Shown piece by piece: positions 24,135 through 36,310 of a stretch of DNA of 64,000 bases. The first letter of the stretch is position 1; every line of letters starts with the position of its first letter. A program made the translations under genes and the position numbers. The DNA comes from Paulownia fortunei (Eukaryota > Streptophyta > Magnoliopsida > Lamiales > Paulowniaceae), in contig CM033106.1 in NCBI GenBank assembly GCA_019321725.1, positions 21,574,965 through 21,638,964 on the forward strand, read 5' to 3'. The notes under the pieces were generated by a model, which ran no database searches, was not told where the DNA came from, and saw only the letters and a program-made list of their open reading frames with translations.

Positions 24135-27100
24135 TCTCTCACTCATACATATTTGACTCGATCTCCTCGAATCTCATTATCATACAATTTCTCAATCTCA
24201 CGCCAGTTCTTCATACAGAAAATGAGGTGTGCGACCAAGCAAGAAAGCATAGGTGAGGAGAGTTATATTAAGTTATCACCAAACTAACATAACCATACAA
24301 CTCAATAGCTCGTTGTGTACCCCAAATTAAGTGGTCGCACCCAATCAAGCATCTCTAGATCCCTCAATAAAATAAATAGAGCATGCTCGACCTACTCAAA
24401 TATGTATCTATGTTCATGACTAGTCAAACACATTTCGACATAGTCGCCCGGGCTATAAACTCTAGAACATAAGTGCGTTACCAACCTAGTTCTTCCTCGG
24501 CCTCTCATGCCAATCAGCTTGGTCTTGACAGCTTTCCTAGACATGCTCCGACAGACCGAATCATGCATGGCCATTGGAACATGCTAAAGTAGCGTTATCA
24601 AGCTTACATCTCATGACAAAGTCCAGAGTTCCAAAGAGTACAAAAATAATATGGGCTCACACAGTGACGAAGCAGGGACCCATTCAGTCACTTTTCCATA
24701 AGAGGTCGTCTCAAAGCACATGTAGTATGAATACATGCTATGATGGAGCTCCCACTCAATTTAGGCATGTCACGCTCTTAACATCATATGAACCTAAGTC
24801 CAGTCGCTCTCAAAGCGCCTGACCTGCATACCAGTAGAAGTCACTCTCCAAAATGTCTTATTACAGTTTGCACGTTCAGCTGAGAACAAGCTTATTATGA
24901 AGTTTGGATATACTTCTTCATAACCGATCAACTCTGATCTCATCTTAGCCTCCAAGCTAAGGCGACTCTTAGTTATATATATTAACCTTCCTCGCTGCTC
25001 CAAGCGTAAAAGCGATCATTCACAAACCTTAATTATGCGACACGATCTTTAAGTCTCATCCTGCTCGCTATCATAGTGCCAAGGCGATTACCCGTGTGAG
25101 AGGGTTAATCAAAGCCTGGTGACAACTCATAAATCCAGTATCAAACTCATAATGAGCATACAAATATAACTCATTAATTACAATATGTTCTCACTAGCCA
25201 CAAAAATCAAATTCTACATAATCTCGTACTACTCACATGCCTTTGGAGCATATCTCCATACAGAGGCAATGGATAAGTGATCAAACCGCTCGTAGAAATA
25301 TGACTGAGAACAATTTAATTTTGCGTAATACTCTCTTAAGTGAAGGGGTGACTGGTATTAGTATGTTTAGTCCTCCAAAAATACTTGGCGCCCAAAGCAT
25401 ACATCAAAGTGGCTTTATTATCACAAAGACAACAAAAGCCTCACAAATGTGCACACAATGCGCATCCTTTCAAAATACCAAATTATCTCCAACAAATCTC
25501 AGACCACTCTATTAAGATATCTAAGTATCCACTTGACAGCATCACATTATTGCGTCAATGATCACTTTGATATCCACTCATCAATAATCTAATTATCAAG
25601 CACAATACTAGTCGAGTACACACCAGTACACATCAAACCTTCTACAACGCTTGCAAAATACTAGCTAGCATTTCTTTTCTTCTTCCATTTCAAGGCATTT
25701 CAATCTAACTAAGAACATAATCTTTGACCATAAAGTGTCAATAGGATTGGTGAGATGCATACAAAAATTCGATATCACAATACCAAGTATACATCTACTT
25801 TTCCTATGTCCATTCAAATATAAATAACAACCACTACTAAGCGGAGACACCTTCATGTCCCTTCTCGCCATCATATTATTGCCCAAATACAGTGAGAATT
25901 AAATTCTCTTATTTATGTTGACATATATTCAGTGATCTTATTTAACCATTGTAAGCCTACCAGAGTGATAGCTCGATGAAATCGATAACACCACTTTTTG
26001 GACGATAATTCAAGTTATAAATGGAGCTTCTCGATCAGCAATCTTTGCGCTCTTGCTCCACTTCTTGAATATATTAGGCGATCTCCATAGATCTCATCGT
26101 CCACTCCTCATTTATATATGTCAACCTCAATCGTCCAGGACAAACATAGATAAAAGTGGCAATAACTAATAGCATCTTGGCGTATTGAGGCGATCTCACC
26201 ACTTAGGGAGAACATCTAAAAAATTTATGCTCCACAATTGGGCGTAAATATTTTGCCCTTGTTGAGCTATACAAATGTTAATCAACCCATCTACTTTGCA
26301 CTTGACCTCTAGAAACCACATGTTTCTAATGGCCTTGCACTTAAACGGAAAATAAACCAACTCTAGACTTTGTTTTTAGTCATTAGGTTCATATTTTCCT
26401 TCATAGCAGCTATTCCCTTAAAGCATCAAGTGAAGTCAAAAGTCTAAGTTGACTCATCAACATCCACAAAAATAGTCATGAAGGATACCCACTTAATCTC
26501 ATATAGACGATGGGGAATAACTCATGTGCACTTCTTCTTACTTGTGGAATATGAGACTCATTTTTAAGTGAGACACTCCTACTGACTTAGGGTCGCTCCC
26601 ACTATCCCAGTGATTGCTAAATGAGTTTTAAAAAAACATCATCCTCACTAGAAAATTGAGCGCCAATTTAAGAATCTTACAACTCGTATAGTGCAAGATT
26701 TCATTTGATTTCTTATATGCTCGTAATTCCTCCATGAGAAAATCTATACTGTGCGACTTAATTTTTATAATTTCTACATGGTTTTATAACTATGGATTAA
26801 CTTAATTTTCCTTCTTTTTGCTTTTGCAATGTAAGGATGTAGTACTCCAATTTTATTTTGATATAAAAAAAAATGTATACAAACCCAAAGGATGATAATG
26901 GGTTACATTTAGAGTGGTTTGCCAGAATATGAGACCCCATCCATCAAATTTTTAATGGACTCATGATGTGCCTTATCCTGAGTCTAAATAGCTTCTTGAA
27001 CTTAAATAGGCATAAACCCACTAATTTGGGCTTGCTGCCACATTACAATTCATTGAAGGTTGGAGAATTCACTTGGAGGCACAATTTTTATTATATAGGC

Positions 27101-28080
27101 CGCAATCAAGATTGCATCTTCCTAATTGAGATACAAATCAATTTGCGCCATCATATCAATTGAGTCATTTTGAAGTGTTTGATTCATCACTTTTCGCAAA
27201 CTCCATTAGTTGCGAAATGTTTAGAATCATCCTTCAAATTACAATTCCATTTTCCCCGCACATGTGTCTAAACTATTTAGACATGTTATTCTCGCTTCAT
27301 ATTAGTATGTTGAACCTCAATGTTCATACTCCCTGTGGTTCTCTACCTCTGTCAAGAATCACTTTAAACAATTTGGCACTTCTAACTAGTAAGAGTTGTA
27401 GTGTATTATCTTATAGCGTGAATAGCAAAGAAAAAAAAAATAGAATGCACTATTCAGTGCCTCATACTTGTAAGCCTGCACTCGTTTTAGGGAACTAGCT
27501 CTAGAGGATAAATAACCCTCTTTCTTTCTTCCAGTGAGCTTTTTCTCGCTAGAAAATTTTATGCACAGGGAGGTTGACCTTAGCGAGTTAGCCAATAAAG
27601 TCTCCTCCAGCTAATACAGTCATCCTCCTAACCTCGCATGCCACGATATAATTAAAACAAAAAATCATGAAAGAAGTACAAGAAATACTACCTTAAGCCA
27701 ATCGCAACACAAATATGACTTATACCTAAAAGGTTTCTTACATGAAAGATGGACAAATCTACTCGCTCAACCAATGTATTATAAGTACATCAATTTAATA
27801 GACTATTTTGAATCTAGTGCCTTTTGTAAATCTCCAAGGAGTAGCTCACACCAATTGTTGAGCTTGAAAAAATAGCTCATGCCTTTTGCTGAGCTTGAGA
27901 TGACATTGTGAACTCATAATGCCTCTTCTTGTGCGTCATTTAACAAACATGGCTGCACAACACTCGACAATAGTATGCTCAATCTCAAATTTCATGTTAT
28001 GTTTCATCAACTTCTACTATCCATCGAAGGAGAGAATTTTCCTTTACGAAATATATGTGAGGCCTTGAAAGTGCAGGTTT
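24135..28080 (-). mobile_element. Internal region of copia element II, strongly decayed
   Basis: On the minus strand an RT start block is readable at about 26410-26290: AAMKENMNLMTKNKV, a frameshift, then FKCKAIRNMWFLEVKCKVDG. An RNase H relic DAVKWILRYLN lies at about 25560-25520. Both are standard copia pol blocks in the right order for the minus strand. The ~1.1 kb between RNase H and the LTR (24135-25250) has no clear coding signal. The region 26500-28080, where integrase and gag should be, is too degraded for me to place domains. The 5' LTR was not found; the LINE starts at about 28085. Confidence 0.6.
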
Positions 28081-28098
28081 TAAAAAGCTGTCAAATAA

Positions 28099-28377
28099 TT
28101 ATAAGTGAATGTTGAAACTATAAGACGGACGCTGAATCTTTTGCAGAACAACTTGTGAATCCATTTCAATCCATATATGCTTATAACCAAGTGAAGCACA
28201 AAGATGAAGGCTTTTAATTATTACTCTTAATTCCACCTTTGCGTTCGAAACAACTCCAATAAATTCAGCAAATGCAAGGATCATATTCCCTTGATTATCA
28301 TGCAAAATCCTGCCAATACTAGCCAAGCCAAGATTCCCTCTACTCACACAATCTATATTTAGTTTAATCCATCCCAT
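28099..28377 (-). pseudogene. LINE RNase H domain
   Basis: GWIKLNIDCVSRGNLGLASI opens the domain, with the first catalytic aspartate in NIDC. VSNAKVELRVIIKSLHLC carries the glutamate, and HIWIEMDSQVVLQKI the next aspartate. The frame stops after 92 codons, before the final GNxxAD block of the family, so the domain is incomplete. Confidence 0.8.
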
Positions 28378-28389
28378 GCCTGGTTTGGA

Positions 28390-29222
28390 TCAAATAATCT
28401 GTTGTATCTTAATTTTAATTTGCACCTGCCCGATGTGTATTCCCAATATATTTGTTGTTACGCTATCCCCCTTCCAGTTGATGTATTTGGCTGATGCAAG
28501 ATGTTGGATTATTCCAGCCACAATCCTATGATTATTGAATCGAAATCCATGATATTTAACACCATTCCGTTCTTGCCAAAGAAACCATAGAATAATCAAA
28601 GGAAGTATTGAACGAATATACAGTTTGTCACTACAAGTTGTGGATGATCGCCAATATTGAATCATCAATCTAATATTTGAAGAATAAGGCACTTGGAAAT
28701 TAAAGGCTTTGCCAAAGAATGACCAAATAGCTTGTGCTATGGGGCTATTGATGAACAAATGTTCCACAGTCTCCTCTTGTTCACAACATTGACAATGTGA
28801 GACCATAACAAAACATCTCTGCCTCATTTTCTCATCTATAGAAATCTAATTGTGCAACAGTCGCCAGATGAATACAACCATTTCTGCTTAACTTTCCCTT
28901 TATGAATCGATTCCCAAGCGGACTTAATTGAAAAATTACTATTGTGTGATAATTTTCAGCTAGCTATATTATCTTCACATGAAGAGAATGGAACATTAGA
29001 AATTTTATTGACCAAGTCAAATGGGGAAATAGATTGCAATTTATGGCTTTCCCATTGTGTATTGGTCGAGTATGTGTTAACCAAATCCATATTATGTGGG
29101 ACGTGTGGAAATAACTCACTTAAAAGATTGATCCTCCAACCACCTATCAAACCAAAATGTTGTATATCCAGAACCAAGAGACCAAAAAATGTATTGCTCT
29201 GCTTGGTTTCTAATTCTAGCAA
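28390..29222 (-). pseudogene. LINE zinc-binding (zf-RVT) region
   Basis: The frame at 28827-28390 contains CQCCEQEETVEHLFINSPIA and the tryptophan-rich WSFFGKAFNF, the cysteine/histidine segment found between RT and RNase H in plant LINEs. The preceding frame (29222-28956) is in poor shape: LVNTYSTNTQWESHKLQSIS is recognisable as linker. A frame change separates the two. Confidence 0.7.
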
Positions 29223-30040
29223 TTCTCTTCCAGGTCCCAGAATGATTACTTGTTACTTTGGCCTTTAATGGGTGAGCCTTAGAACAGTACTTCAGCTTCA
29301 TAAAATAGGTCCAAAGAGATTTTTCTGTCCAGAGTTTCCACCATAATTTGTACCTAAAAGTTGTTGCTACATCTGTAATAGATTGAATGCTCAAACCTCC
29401 CTTATCCAAAGGCTGACAAACCTTTGACCATTTAGTCCAATGAATCTTAGAGGTTCCTTCATTGGAACCCCAAAAAAATCTTGCACAGAGCTTATTAAAT
29501 TGTTGTTGCACGGTCTTAGGAGGATGCAATACATGAAGCAGGTAAAAAGGCATTGAAGTCAAAATTGATTTGATCAATTGTAACGTGCCCCCAATTGCTG
29601 GAGAAACCTTATCCCATCCCTGCAATCTATTCTGGACTTTCTTAATAATATCTTCAAGCAAAATCTTCTTTTTCTACCTTTGTATAAAGGGGCACCTAAA
29701 TAGATAATGGGGAGCCTTTTGAGAACAAAACCAGTTAAATTCTTAATGAATTGAATCTGAGCAAAAGAAACTCTTTTACTAATAATAAATGAGCTCTTTG
29801 AATAATTAGTCAGTTGGCCTGAGGCTTCTTCATAACTCTCTAAGGAATTCTTCAATGTAGTCATCCCATGCTCATTTGCTTTAGTGAAAATTATAATATC
29901 ATCAACATAGGCTAGATGAGACACTAAACAAGACTTTCTGACACCCAGAGCAAATCTCATACTAGGATTATCTGCAATAAGTAAGTGCAGCCCTCTAGAC
30001 AAGATTTCTGAAGCCAAAATAAACAATGTAGGTGAGAGAA
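29116..30040 (-). pseudogene. LINE reverse transcriptase, C-terminal part
   Basis: LSPTLFILASEILSRGLHL opens the segment. LAYVDDIIIFTKANEHG holds the catalytic YVDD box (intact), and LTGFVLKRLPIIYLGAPLY the following conserved block. After a frameshift near 29650 comes VQNRLQGWDKVSPAIGGTLQ and ARFFWGSNEGTSKIHWTKW. The order is that of plant L1-type elements. The upstream residues of the RT are on the other side of the repeat array. Confidence 0.85.
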
Positions 30041-30248
30041 AATAAATAAAATCTCAGATATGCTTTTCCATACCATTTTTCAATTCCGAACTTTGAAGGA
30101 TAGAGTTTATTGTGAAAATGATAGAGCTTTGAAGGACAAGTTATATTATAATTCATTTATACTCTACTTGGTATTATTAATTTTCTTTAAATTTTCAGTT
30201 CGAAATTAATTGAAAAATGAGTCATTATAACAAGTCGTTAAGAATATT
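30041..30248. other. Non-repetitive spacer between LINE and tandem array
   Basis: About 200 bp belonging neither to the LINE nor to the array. It may be the edge of whatever carried the array in. No gene is seen. Confidence 0.5.
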
Positions 30249-33200
30249 GAGAGTATCGAGGGGGTGGGAGCAGCCTAGATTTTAATGTGTGAAAAATCAA
30301 TAATAATAACTAAGGTTTTTGTATTATGCATGTTGAAAGACAAAACTCAAGAAAATAGTTGTGAGTGGGTAGGCGTAACCAAGGGTTTGTGGTCCGAAAA
30401 CTCAGTCACAAAAATTAGGGTTTTTTTATTATACATTTTGAAACATAGAACACAAGAGATAGAGTAGCAAAAGAGCAGTGGTGCACTAAGGTTTATACTG
30501 TGAAATTTTCAATAGCAATAACTCGGGTTTTTTCGTATTTTTTGTATTGTGAATGTTCAAAGACTGAACACAAGAGAGAAAGAGTACCGAGAAGGTGGGG
30601 GTGGCCTAGGATTTTTTCTGAAAAAATTTAAATTGCAATAATTAAGGTTTTTTGTAATATATATCTTGAAACACATAACACTATAGAGAGTATCGAAAGG
30701 GTGGGAGCGGCCTAGATTTTGATGTGTGAAAAATCAATAATAATAACTAGGGTTTTTGTATTATGCACGTTGAAATACAAAACTCAAGAAAATAGTTGTG
30801 AGTGGGTAGGCGTAACCAAGGGTTTGTGGTCCGAAAACTCAGTCACAAAAATTAGGGTTTTTTTATTATACATTTTGAAACATAGAACACAAGAGATAGA
30901 GTAGCAAAAGAGCAGTGGTGCACTAAGGTTTATACTGTGAAATTTTCAATAGCAATAACTCGGGTTTTTTGTATTTTTCGTATTATGAATGTTCAAAGAC
31001 TGAACACAAGAGAGAAAGAGTACCGAGAAGGTGGGGGTGGCCTAGGATTTTTTCTGAAAAAATTTAAATTGCAATAATTAAGGTTTTTTGTAATATATAT
31101 CTTGAAACACATAATACTATAGAGAGTATCGAGGGGGTGGGAGCGGCCCAGATTTTGATGTGTGAAAAATCAATAATAATAACTAGGGTTTTTGTATTAT
31201 GCACGTTGAAATACAAAACTCAAGAAAACAGATGTAAGTGGGTAGGCGTAACCAAGGGTTTGTGGTCCGAAAATTCAGTCACAAAAATTAGGGGTTTTTT
31301 TATTATACATTTTGAAACATAGAACACAAGAGATAGAGTAGCAAAAGAGCAGTGGTGCCCTAAGGTTTATACTGTAAAATTTTCAATAGCAATAACTCGG
31401 GTTTTTTGTATTTTTCGTATTGTGAATGTTCAAAGACTGAACACAAGAGAGAAAGAGTACCGAGAAGGTGGGGGTGGCCTAGGATTTTTTCTGAAAAAAT
31501 TTAAATTGCAATAATTAAGGTTTTTTGTAATATATATCTTGAAACACATAATACTATAGAGAGTATCGAGGGGGTGGGAGCGGCCCAGATTTTGATGTGT
31601 GAAAAATCAATAATAATAACTAGGGTTTTTGTATTATGCACGTTGAAATACAAAACTCAAGAAAACAGATGTGAGTGGGTAGGCGTAACCAAGGGTTTGT
31701 GGTCCGAAAATTCAATCACAAAAATTAGGGGTTTTTTTATTATACATTTTGAAACATAGAACACAAGAGATAGAGTAGCAAAAGAGCAGTGGTGCCCTAA
31801 GGTTTATACTGTGAAATTTTCAATAGCAATAACTCGGGTTTTTTGTATTTTGCATATTGAAATACAAAACTTAAGAGAGAGACTAGCGAGACGGTGCGCA
31901 TGTCCTAAGATTTGTGATGTGAAAATTTTAATAGCCATAACTTGGATTTTTCGTATTGTGAATGTTCAAATACTGAACACAAGAGAGAGAGAGTACCGAG
32001 AAGGTGGGGGTGGCCTAGGGTTTCATCTGAAAAAATTTAAATTGCAATAATTAGGGTTTTTTGTAATATATATCTTGACACACATAACACTATAGAGAGT
32101 ATCGAGGGGGTGGGAGCAGCCTAGATTTTGATGTGTGAAAAATCAATAATAATAACTAAGGTTTTTGTATTATGCATGTTGAAAGACAAAACTCAAGAAT
32201 ACAGTTGTGAGTGGGTAGGCGTAACCAAGGGTTTGTGGTTCGAAAACTCAGTCACAAAAATTAGGGGTTTTTTTATTATACATTTTGAAATGTAAAACAC
32301 AGGAGATAGAGTAACAAAAGAGCAGTGGTGCACTAAGGTTTATTGTGTGAAATTTTCAATAGTAATAACTCGGGTTTTTTATATTTTGCATACTGAAATA
32401 CAAAACTTAAGAGAGAGAGTAGCGAGACGGTGCGCATGGCCTAAGATTTGTGATGTGAAAATTTTAACGGCCATAACTTGTATTTTTCGTATTGTAAATG
32501 TTCAAATACTGAACACTAGAGATAGAGTACCGAGAAGGTTGGGATGGCCTAGGGTTTCTTCTGAAAAAATTTCTATAGCAATAATTAGGATTTTTTATAA
32601 TATATATCTTGACACACATAACACTCTAGAGAGTATCGAGATGGTGGGAGCGGCCTACGATTTGTTGTGTGAAAAATCAATAATAATAACTAGTATTTTT
32701 GTATTATTCATGCTGAAATACAAAACTCAAGAAAATAGTTGTGAGTGGGTAGGCGTAACCAAGGGTTTGTGGTTCAAAAACTCAGTCACAAAAATTAGGG
32801 TTTTTTATTATACATTTTGAAACGTAGAACACAAGAGATAGAGTAGCAAATGAGCAGTGGTGCCCTAAGGTTTATTGTGTAAAATTTTCAATAGTAATAA
32901 CTCGGGTTTTTTGCATTATGCATATTGAAATACGAAACTTAAGAAAAAGAGTAGCGAGACGGTGCGCATGGCCTAAGGTTTGTGATGTGAAAATTTTAAT
33001 AGCCATAACTTAGATTTTTCGTATTGTGAATGTTCAAATACTGAACACAAGAGAGAGAGAGTACCGAGAAGGTGGGGGTGGCCTAGGGTTTCTTCTGAAA
33101 AAAATTCTATAGCCATAATTAGGGTTTTTAGTAATATATATCTTGAAACACATAACACTATAGAGAGTATCGAGAGGGTGGGAGCGGCCTAGATTTTGAT

Positions 33201-34639
33201 GTGTGAAAAATCAATAATAATATCTAGGGTTTTTATATATTATACATGTTGAAAGACAAAACTCAAGAAAATAGTTGTGAGTGGGTAGGCGTAACCAAGG
33301 GTTTGTGGTCCGAAAACTCAATCATAAAAATTAGGGTTTTTTATTATACATTTTGAACATAGAACACAAGAGATAGAGTAGCAAAAGAGCAGTGGTGCAC
33401 TAAGGTTTATACTGTGAAATTTTCAATAGCAATAACTCGGGTTTTTTGTATTTTTCGTATGTGAATGTTCAAAGACTGAACACAGAGAGAAAGAGTACCG
33501 AGAAGGTGGGGGTGGCCTAGGGTTTCTTCTGAAAAAATTTAAATTGTAATAATTAAGGTTTTTTGTAATATATATCTTGAAATACATAATACTATAGAGA
33601 GTATCGAGGGGGTGGGAGCGGCCCAGATTTTGATGTGTGAAAAATCAATAATAATAACTAGGGTTTTTGTATTATGCACGTTGAAATACAAAACTCAAGA
33701 AAAAAGATGTGAGTGGGTAGGCGTAACCAGGGTTTGTGGTCCGAAAACTCAGTCACAAAAATTAGGGGTTTTTTTATTATACATTTTGAAACATAGAACA
33801 CAAGAGATAGAGGTGCCCTAAGGTTTATACTGTGAAATTTTCAATAGTAATAACTCGGGTTTTTTGTATTTTGCATATTGAAATACAAAACTTAAGAGAG
33901 AGACTAGCGAGACGGTGCGCATGGCCTAAGATTTGTGATGTGAAAATTTTAATAGCCATAACTTGGATTTTTCGTATTGTGAATGTTCAAATGCTGAACA
34001 CAAGAGAGAGAGAGTACCGAGAAGGTGGGAGTGGCCTAGGGTTTCTTCTGAAAAATTTTAAATTGCAATAATTAGGATTTTTTGTAATATATCTTGACAC
34101 ACATAACACTATAGAGAGTATCGGGGTGGGAGCAGCCTAGATTTTGATGTGTGAAAAATCAATAATAATAACTAGAGTTTTTGTATTATGCACGTTGAAA
34201 TACAAAACTCAAGAAAACAGTTGTGAGTGGGTAGGCGTAACCAAGGGTTTGTGGTCCGAAAACTCAGTTAAAAAAATTAGGGGTTTTTTTATTATACATT
34301 TTGAAACATAGAACACAAGAGATAGAGTAGCAAAAGAGCAGTGGTGCCCTAAGGTTTATACTGTGAAATTTTCAATAGCAATAACTCGGGTTTTTTGTAT
34401 TTTGCATATTGAAATACAAAACTTAAGAGAGAGACTAGCGAGACGGTGCGCATGGCCTAAGATTTGTGATGTGAAAATTTTAATAGCCATAACTTGGATT
34501 TTTCGTATTGTGAATGTTCAAATACTGAACACAAGAGAGAGAGAGTACTGAGAAGGTGGGGGTGGCCTAGGGTTTCTTCTGAAAAAATTTAAATTGCAAT
34601 AATTAGGGGTTTTTTGTAATATATATCTTGACACACATC
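30249..34639 (+). repeat. Tandem satellite-like array with higher-order repeats
   Basis: Monomers of about 107 bp, roughly 41 of them, follow each other head to tail. Each has a variant of CGAGAAGGTGGGGGTGGCCT, then GTGAAAAATTTTAATAGCAATAACT, then AGGGTTTTT, then TTGAAATACAAAACTCAAGAGA. Neighbouring monomers differ widely, while every fourth or fifth is nearly identical. The anchor GAGAGTATCG marks higher-order units starting at 30249, 30686, 31122, 31559, 32095, 32629, 33163, 33597 and 34114. Unit lengths are about 437, 436, 437, 536, 534, 534, 434, 517 and 525: a mix of 4-mers and 5-mers. The 5-mers have an extra monomer with GCGAGACGGTGCGCATG. Open frames of 60-157 codons on either strand are repeat by-products. 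Confidence 0.95.
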
Positions 34640-35500
34640 TGCAAATTCCCCATTATCTATTATGGGAAACCAAAGAGTTTCAATGCAATTTCTAACCAAT
34701 CCATTAAGTAGGAAAACCCAACTTGCTCAAAATAGCATACAAGAAGTGCTATTGAACATGATCATAGAGACCTTTGTCATATCAAGTTTGATCATTATAT
34801 TAACATCCTTGCATCTATTATCCAAAGCATGCACCATCTTTTATGCAAGGAGAACATTATCCGCAATATTACAGCTAGAAATGAAACCACTTTGGGCTGG
34901 ATCAATCAATGTAGGTAAAAATTTAGCAAGTCTAGATGCAAGCAACTTTGAGAAAATTTTATTAATAACATTGCACAAGCTAATTGGCCGTAATTCACTC
35001 CAAGTAGAAGGGTGATCAACTTTCGGAATCAACACAATCGATGTTGCCATAAAGCTCCTTGGTAGTGGAAAGCCATTAAAGAACTCGGTGCAAGCTTCAA
35101 GAAGATCTCATGTGATGAAATCCCAACAGTGCTGGAAGAAAAGAGATGAAAAGCCATCCAGACCGGCAACACTATCTTTATGGATACTGAAGACAATAGT
35201 CTTGAGCTCCTCCATGGAAGGTGGAGTACAAAGATATGTCTGACATTCTTCCGTTAATAATTTTGGAACATGTTGCAGCAATTTTGAATCCTCATTCCCT
35301 TGAGCTCCATTAAGAAAATTCGAAAATAAACCTACTGCGGATTGTTTGATCGATTCATTATCTCATAAAATCTGTCCTTCATGTTTGATTGAATGAATCC
35401 ATGATTTAATTTTTTTCTTCTTAGCTAATGAATGGAAATATTTAGTATTTCTTTCTTCTCCTTCTAACCAACGACATGCTGATTTTTTACGCCAGTAACT
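34640..35500 (-). pseudogene. LINE reverse transcriptase, N-terminal part
   Basis: Reading down from 35500: WLEGEERNTKYFHSLAKKKK, then MEELKTIVFSIHKDSVAGLD (the block before the RT fingers), and from 35050 SIVLIPKVDHPSTWSELRPI and SLCNVINKIFSKLLASRLAK, the classic first RT blocks. AQSGFISSCNIADNVLLA follows. The motif with the first catalytic aspartate is degraded to IMIKLDMTKVS. A stop lies near 35110. Confidence 0.8.
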
Positions 35501-35504
35501 CTCT

Positions 35505-36310
35505 TCAATTGCTAATGCTTGAGAATGGATAGCATACTGTTTTTTTCATTTCCATTTGATTGGCCTCTGTAGGATCATTGTCAAAAACATATTCATTTTG
35601 CTCAACAGCCAACTCAGATGCCTTAATTAAATCAAAAATATTTCTGAAGACTGATTTATTCCACCACTTGAGGTGGCACTTTACCTGATATAACTTTTTC
35701 TGTATATTCAAGATTCCCTTATATGTTGATGGAGCTTGCCAAACTTGTTTAACTGAACTGGAAAAATCATGGTGCTTCACCCAATAGTTCAAAGATCTAA
35801 ATGAAGAAGGTCCCCTTTCCATGGAGTGTTTTAGCATCACAAGTAAAGCATGGTGATCCGAGCACTTTCTAGCCGTGTGTGTTATCAAAGTTTGAGAAAA
35901 TAAATCTACCCAGTTACTTGTAAACATAATTCTATCCAGTCTTTCCCATGTCACTTGTAAACATAATTCTATCCAGTCTCTCCCATATTCTTCCATTGGA
36001 CCAAATGAAGGGGAGCCTTCAAAGCCACCATCTTGCAGTGCACAATCCATCATCATAAGATTAAAATCGTCCATGGCTTGAACAGAGACCTGCCCACCTC
36101 TTCGTCTTTCATTTGCATTAGCCACGATATTAAAATCTCCTCCTATCATCCATGGCATTCTAGACACACTCAAGTCCCTAAGACTATCCCACAATTCCAA
36201 TCTCTCAATCCTCGTACATTTGGTATAGACGAAGGTACAAAAGAAAGGTTGCGAGCACATCGAGTTAACACGGAGATGCAAAAATTGTTCATGCTCTACT
36301 TCAATGGCAA
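35505..36310 (-). pseudogene. LINE apurinic-type endonuclease, C-terminal two thirds
   Basis: FCTFVYTKCTRIERLELWDS and MIGGDFNIVANANERRRGG carry the catalytic DFN motif. Then LDRIMFTSNWVDLF and, near the end, CSDHHALLVML, the SDH motif with the catalytic aspartate and histidine. Both active-site boxes are intact, but the N-terminus with its catalytic asparagine and glutamate is missing. A 37-bp tandem duplication (35916 and 35953) adds an inserted stretch in the middle. A frameshift near 35515 separates it from the RT. Confidence 0.8.

Larger units (their letters stand above)
28085..30040 (-). mobile_element. LINE (L1-type), 3' half
   Basis: Contains, reading down from 30040, the C-terminal part of the reverse transcriptase, the zinc-binding segment and RNase H. 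No poly(A) tail is visible at the low end and RNase H lacks its last block, so the 3' end is truncated near 28085. The missing 5' half lies at 34640-36310 in the same orientation, beyond a tandem repeat array. Confidence 0.85.
34640..36310 (-). mobile_element. LINE (L1-type), 5' half
   Basis: Endonuclease and the N-terminal part of the reverse transcriptase, minus strand, continuing at 30040 beyond the array. The end at 34640 reads GFPIIDNGEFAD, which in plant LINEs precedes the segment found at 30040 by about a dozen residues. The N-terminal half of the endonuclease is missing, so the element is 5' truncated near 36310, as LINE copies often are. Confidence 0.85.

Noticed and set aside
24392..25003. 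Possible genes at 24.4-25.0 kb
   Set aside because: They lie between the copia II LTR and its RNase H relic, with no domain and mixed strands; treated as post-pol non-coding sequence.
30285..34551. Recurring 60-157 codon frames beginning MCEKSIIITR or MKFSI.ITRVF
   Set aside because: They are translations of successive higher-order repeat units; the frames break at different places, and the unit length is not a multiple of three.
30300..34600. Telomere-like repeats (AGGGTTT) in the array
   Set aside because: The motif occurs once per ~107-bp monomer and is not in TTTAGGG tandem form, so it is no interstitial telomere.
30249..34639. CRISPR-like array
   Set aside because: Eukaryotic DNA, monomers directly abut without unique spacers, and the structure is that of a satellite.
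30041..34645. Helitron as carrier of the array
   Set aside because: I looked for a 5' TC at an A/T site and a 3' hairpin with CTRR at the junctions and did not find a convincing pair.
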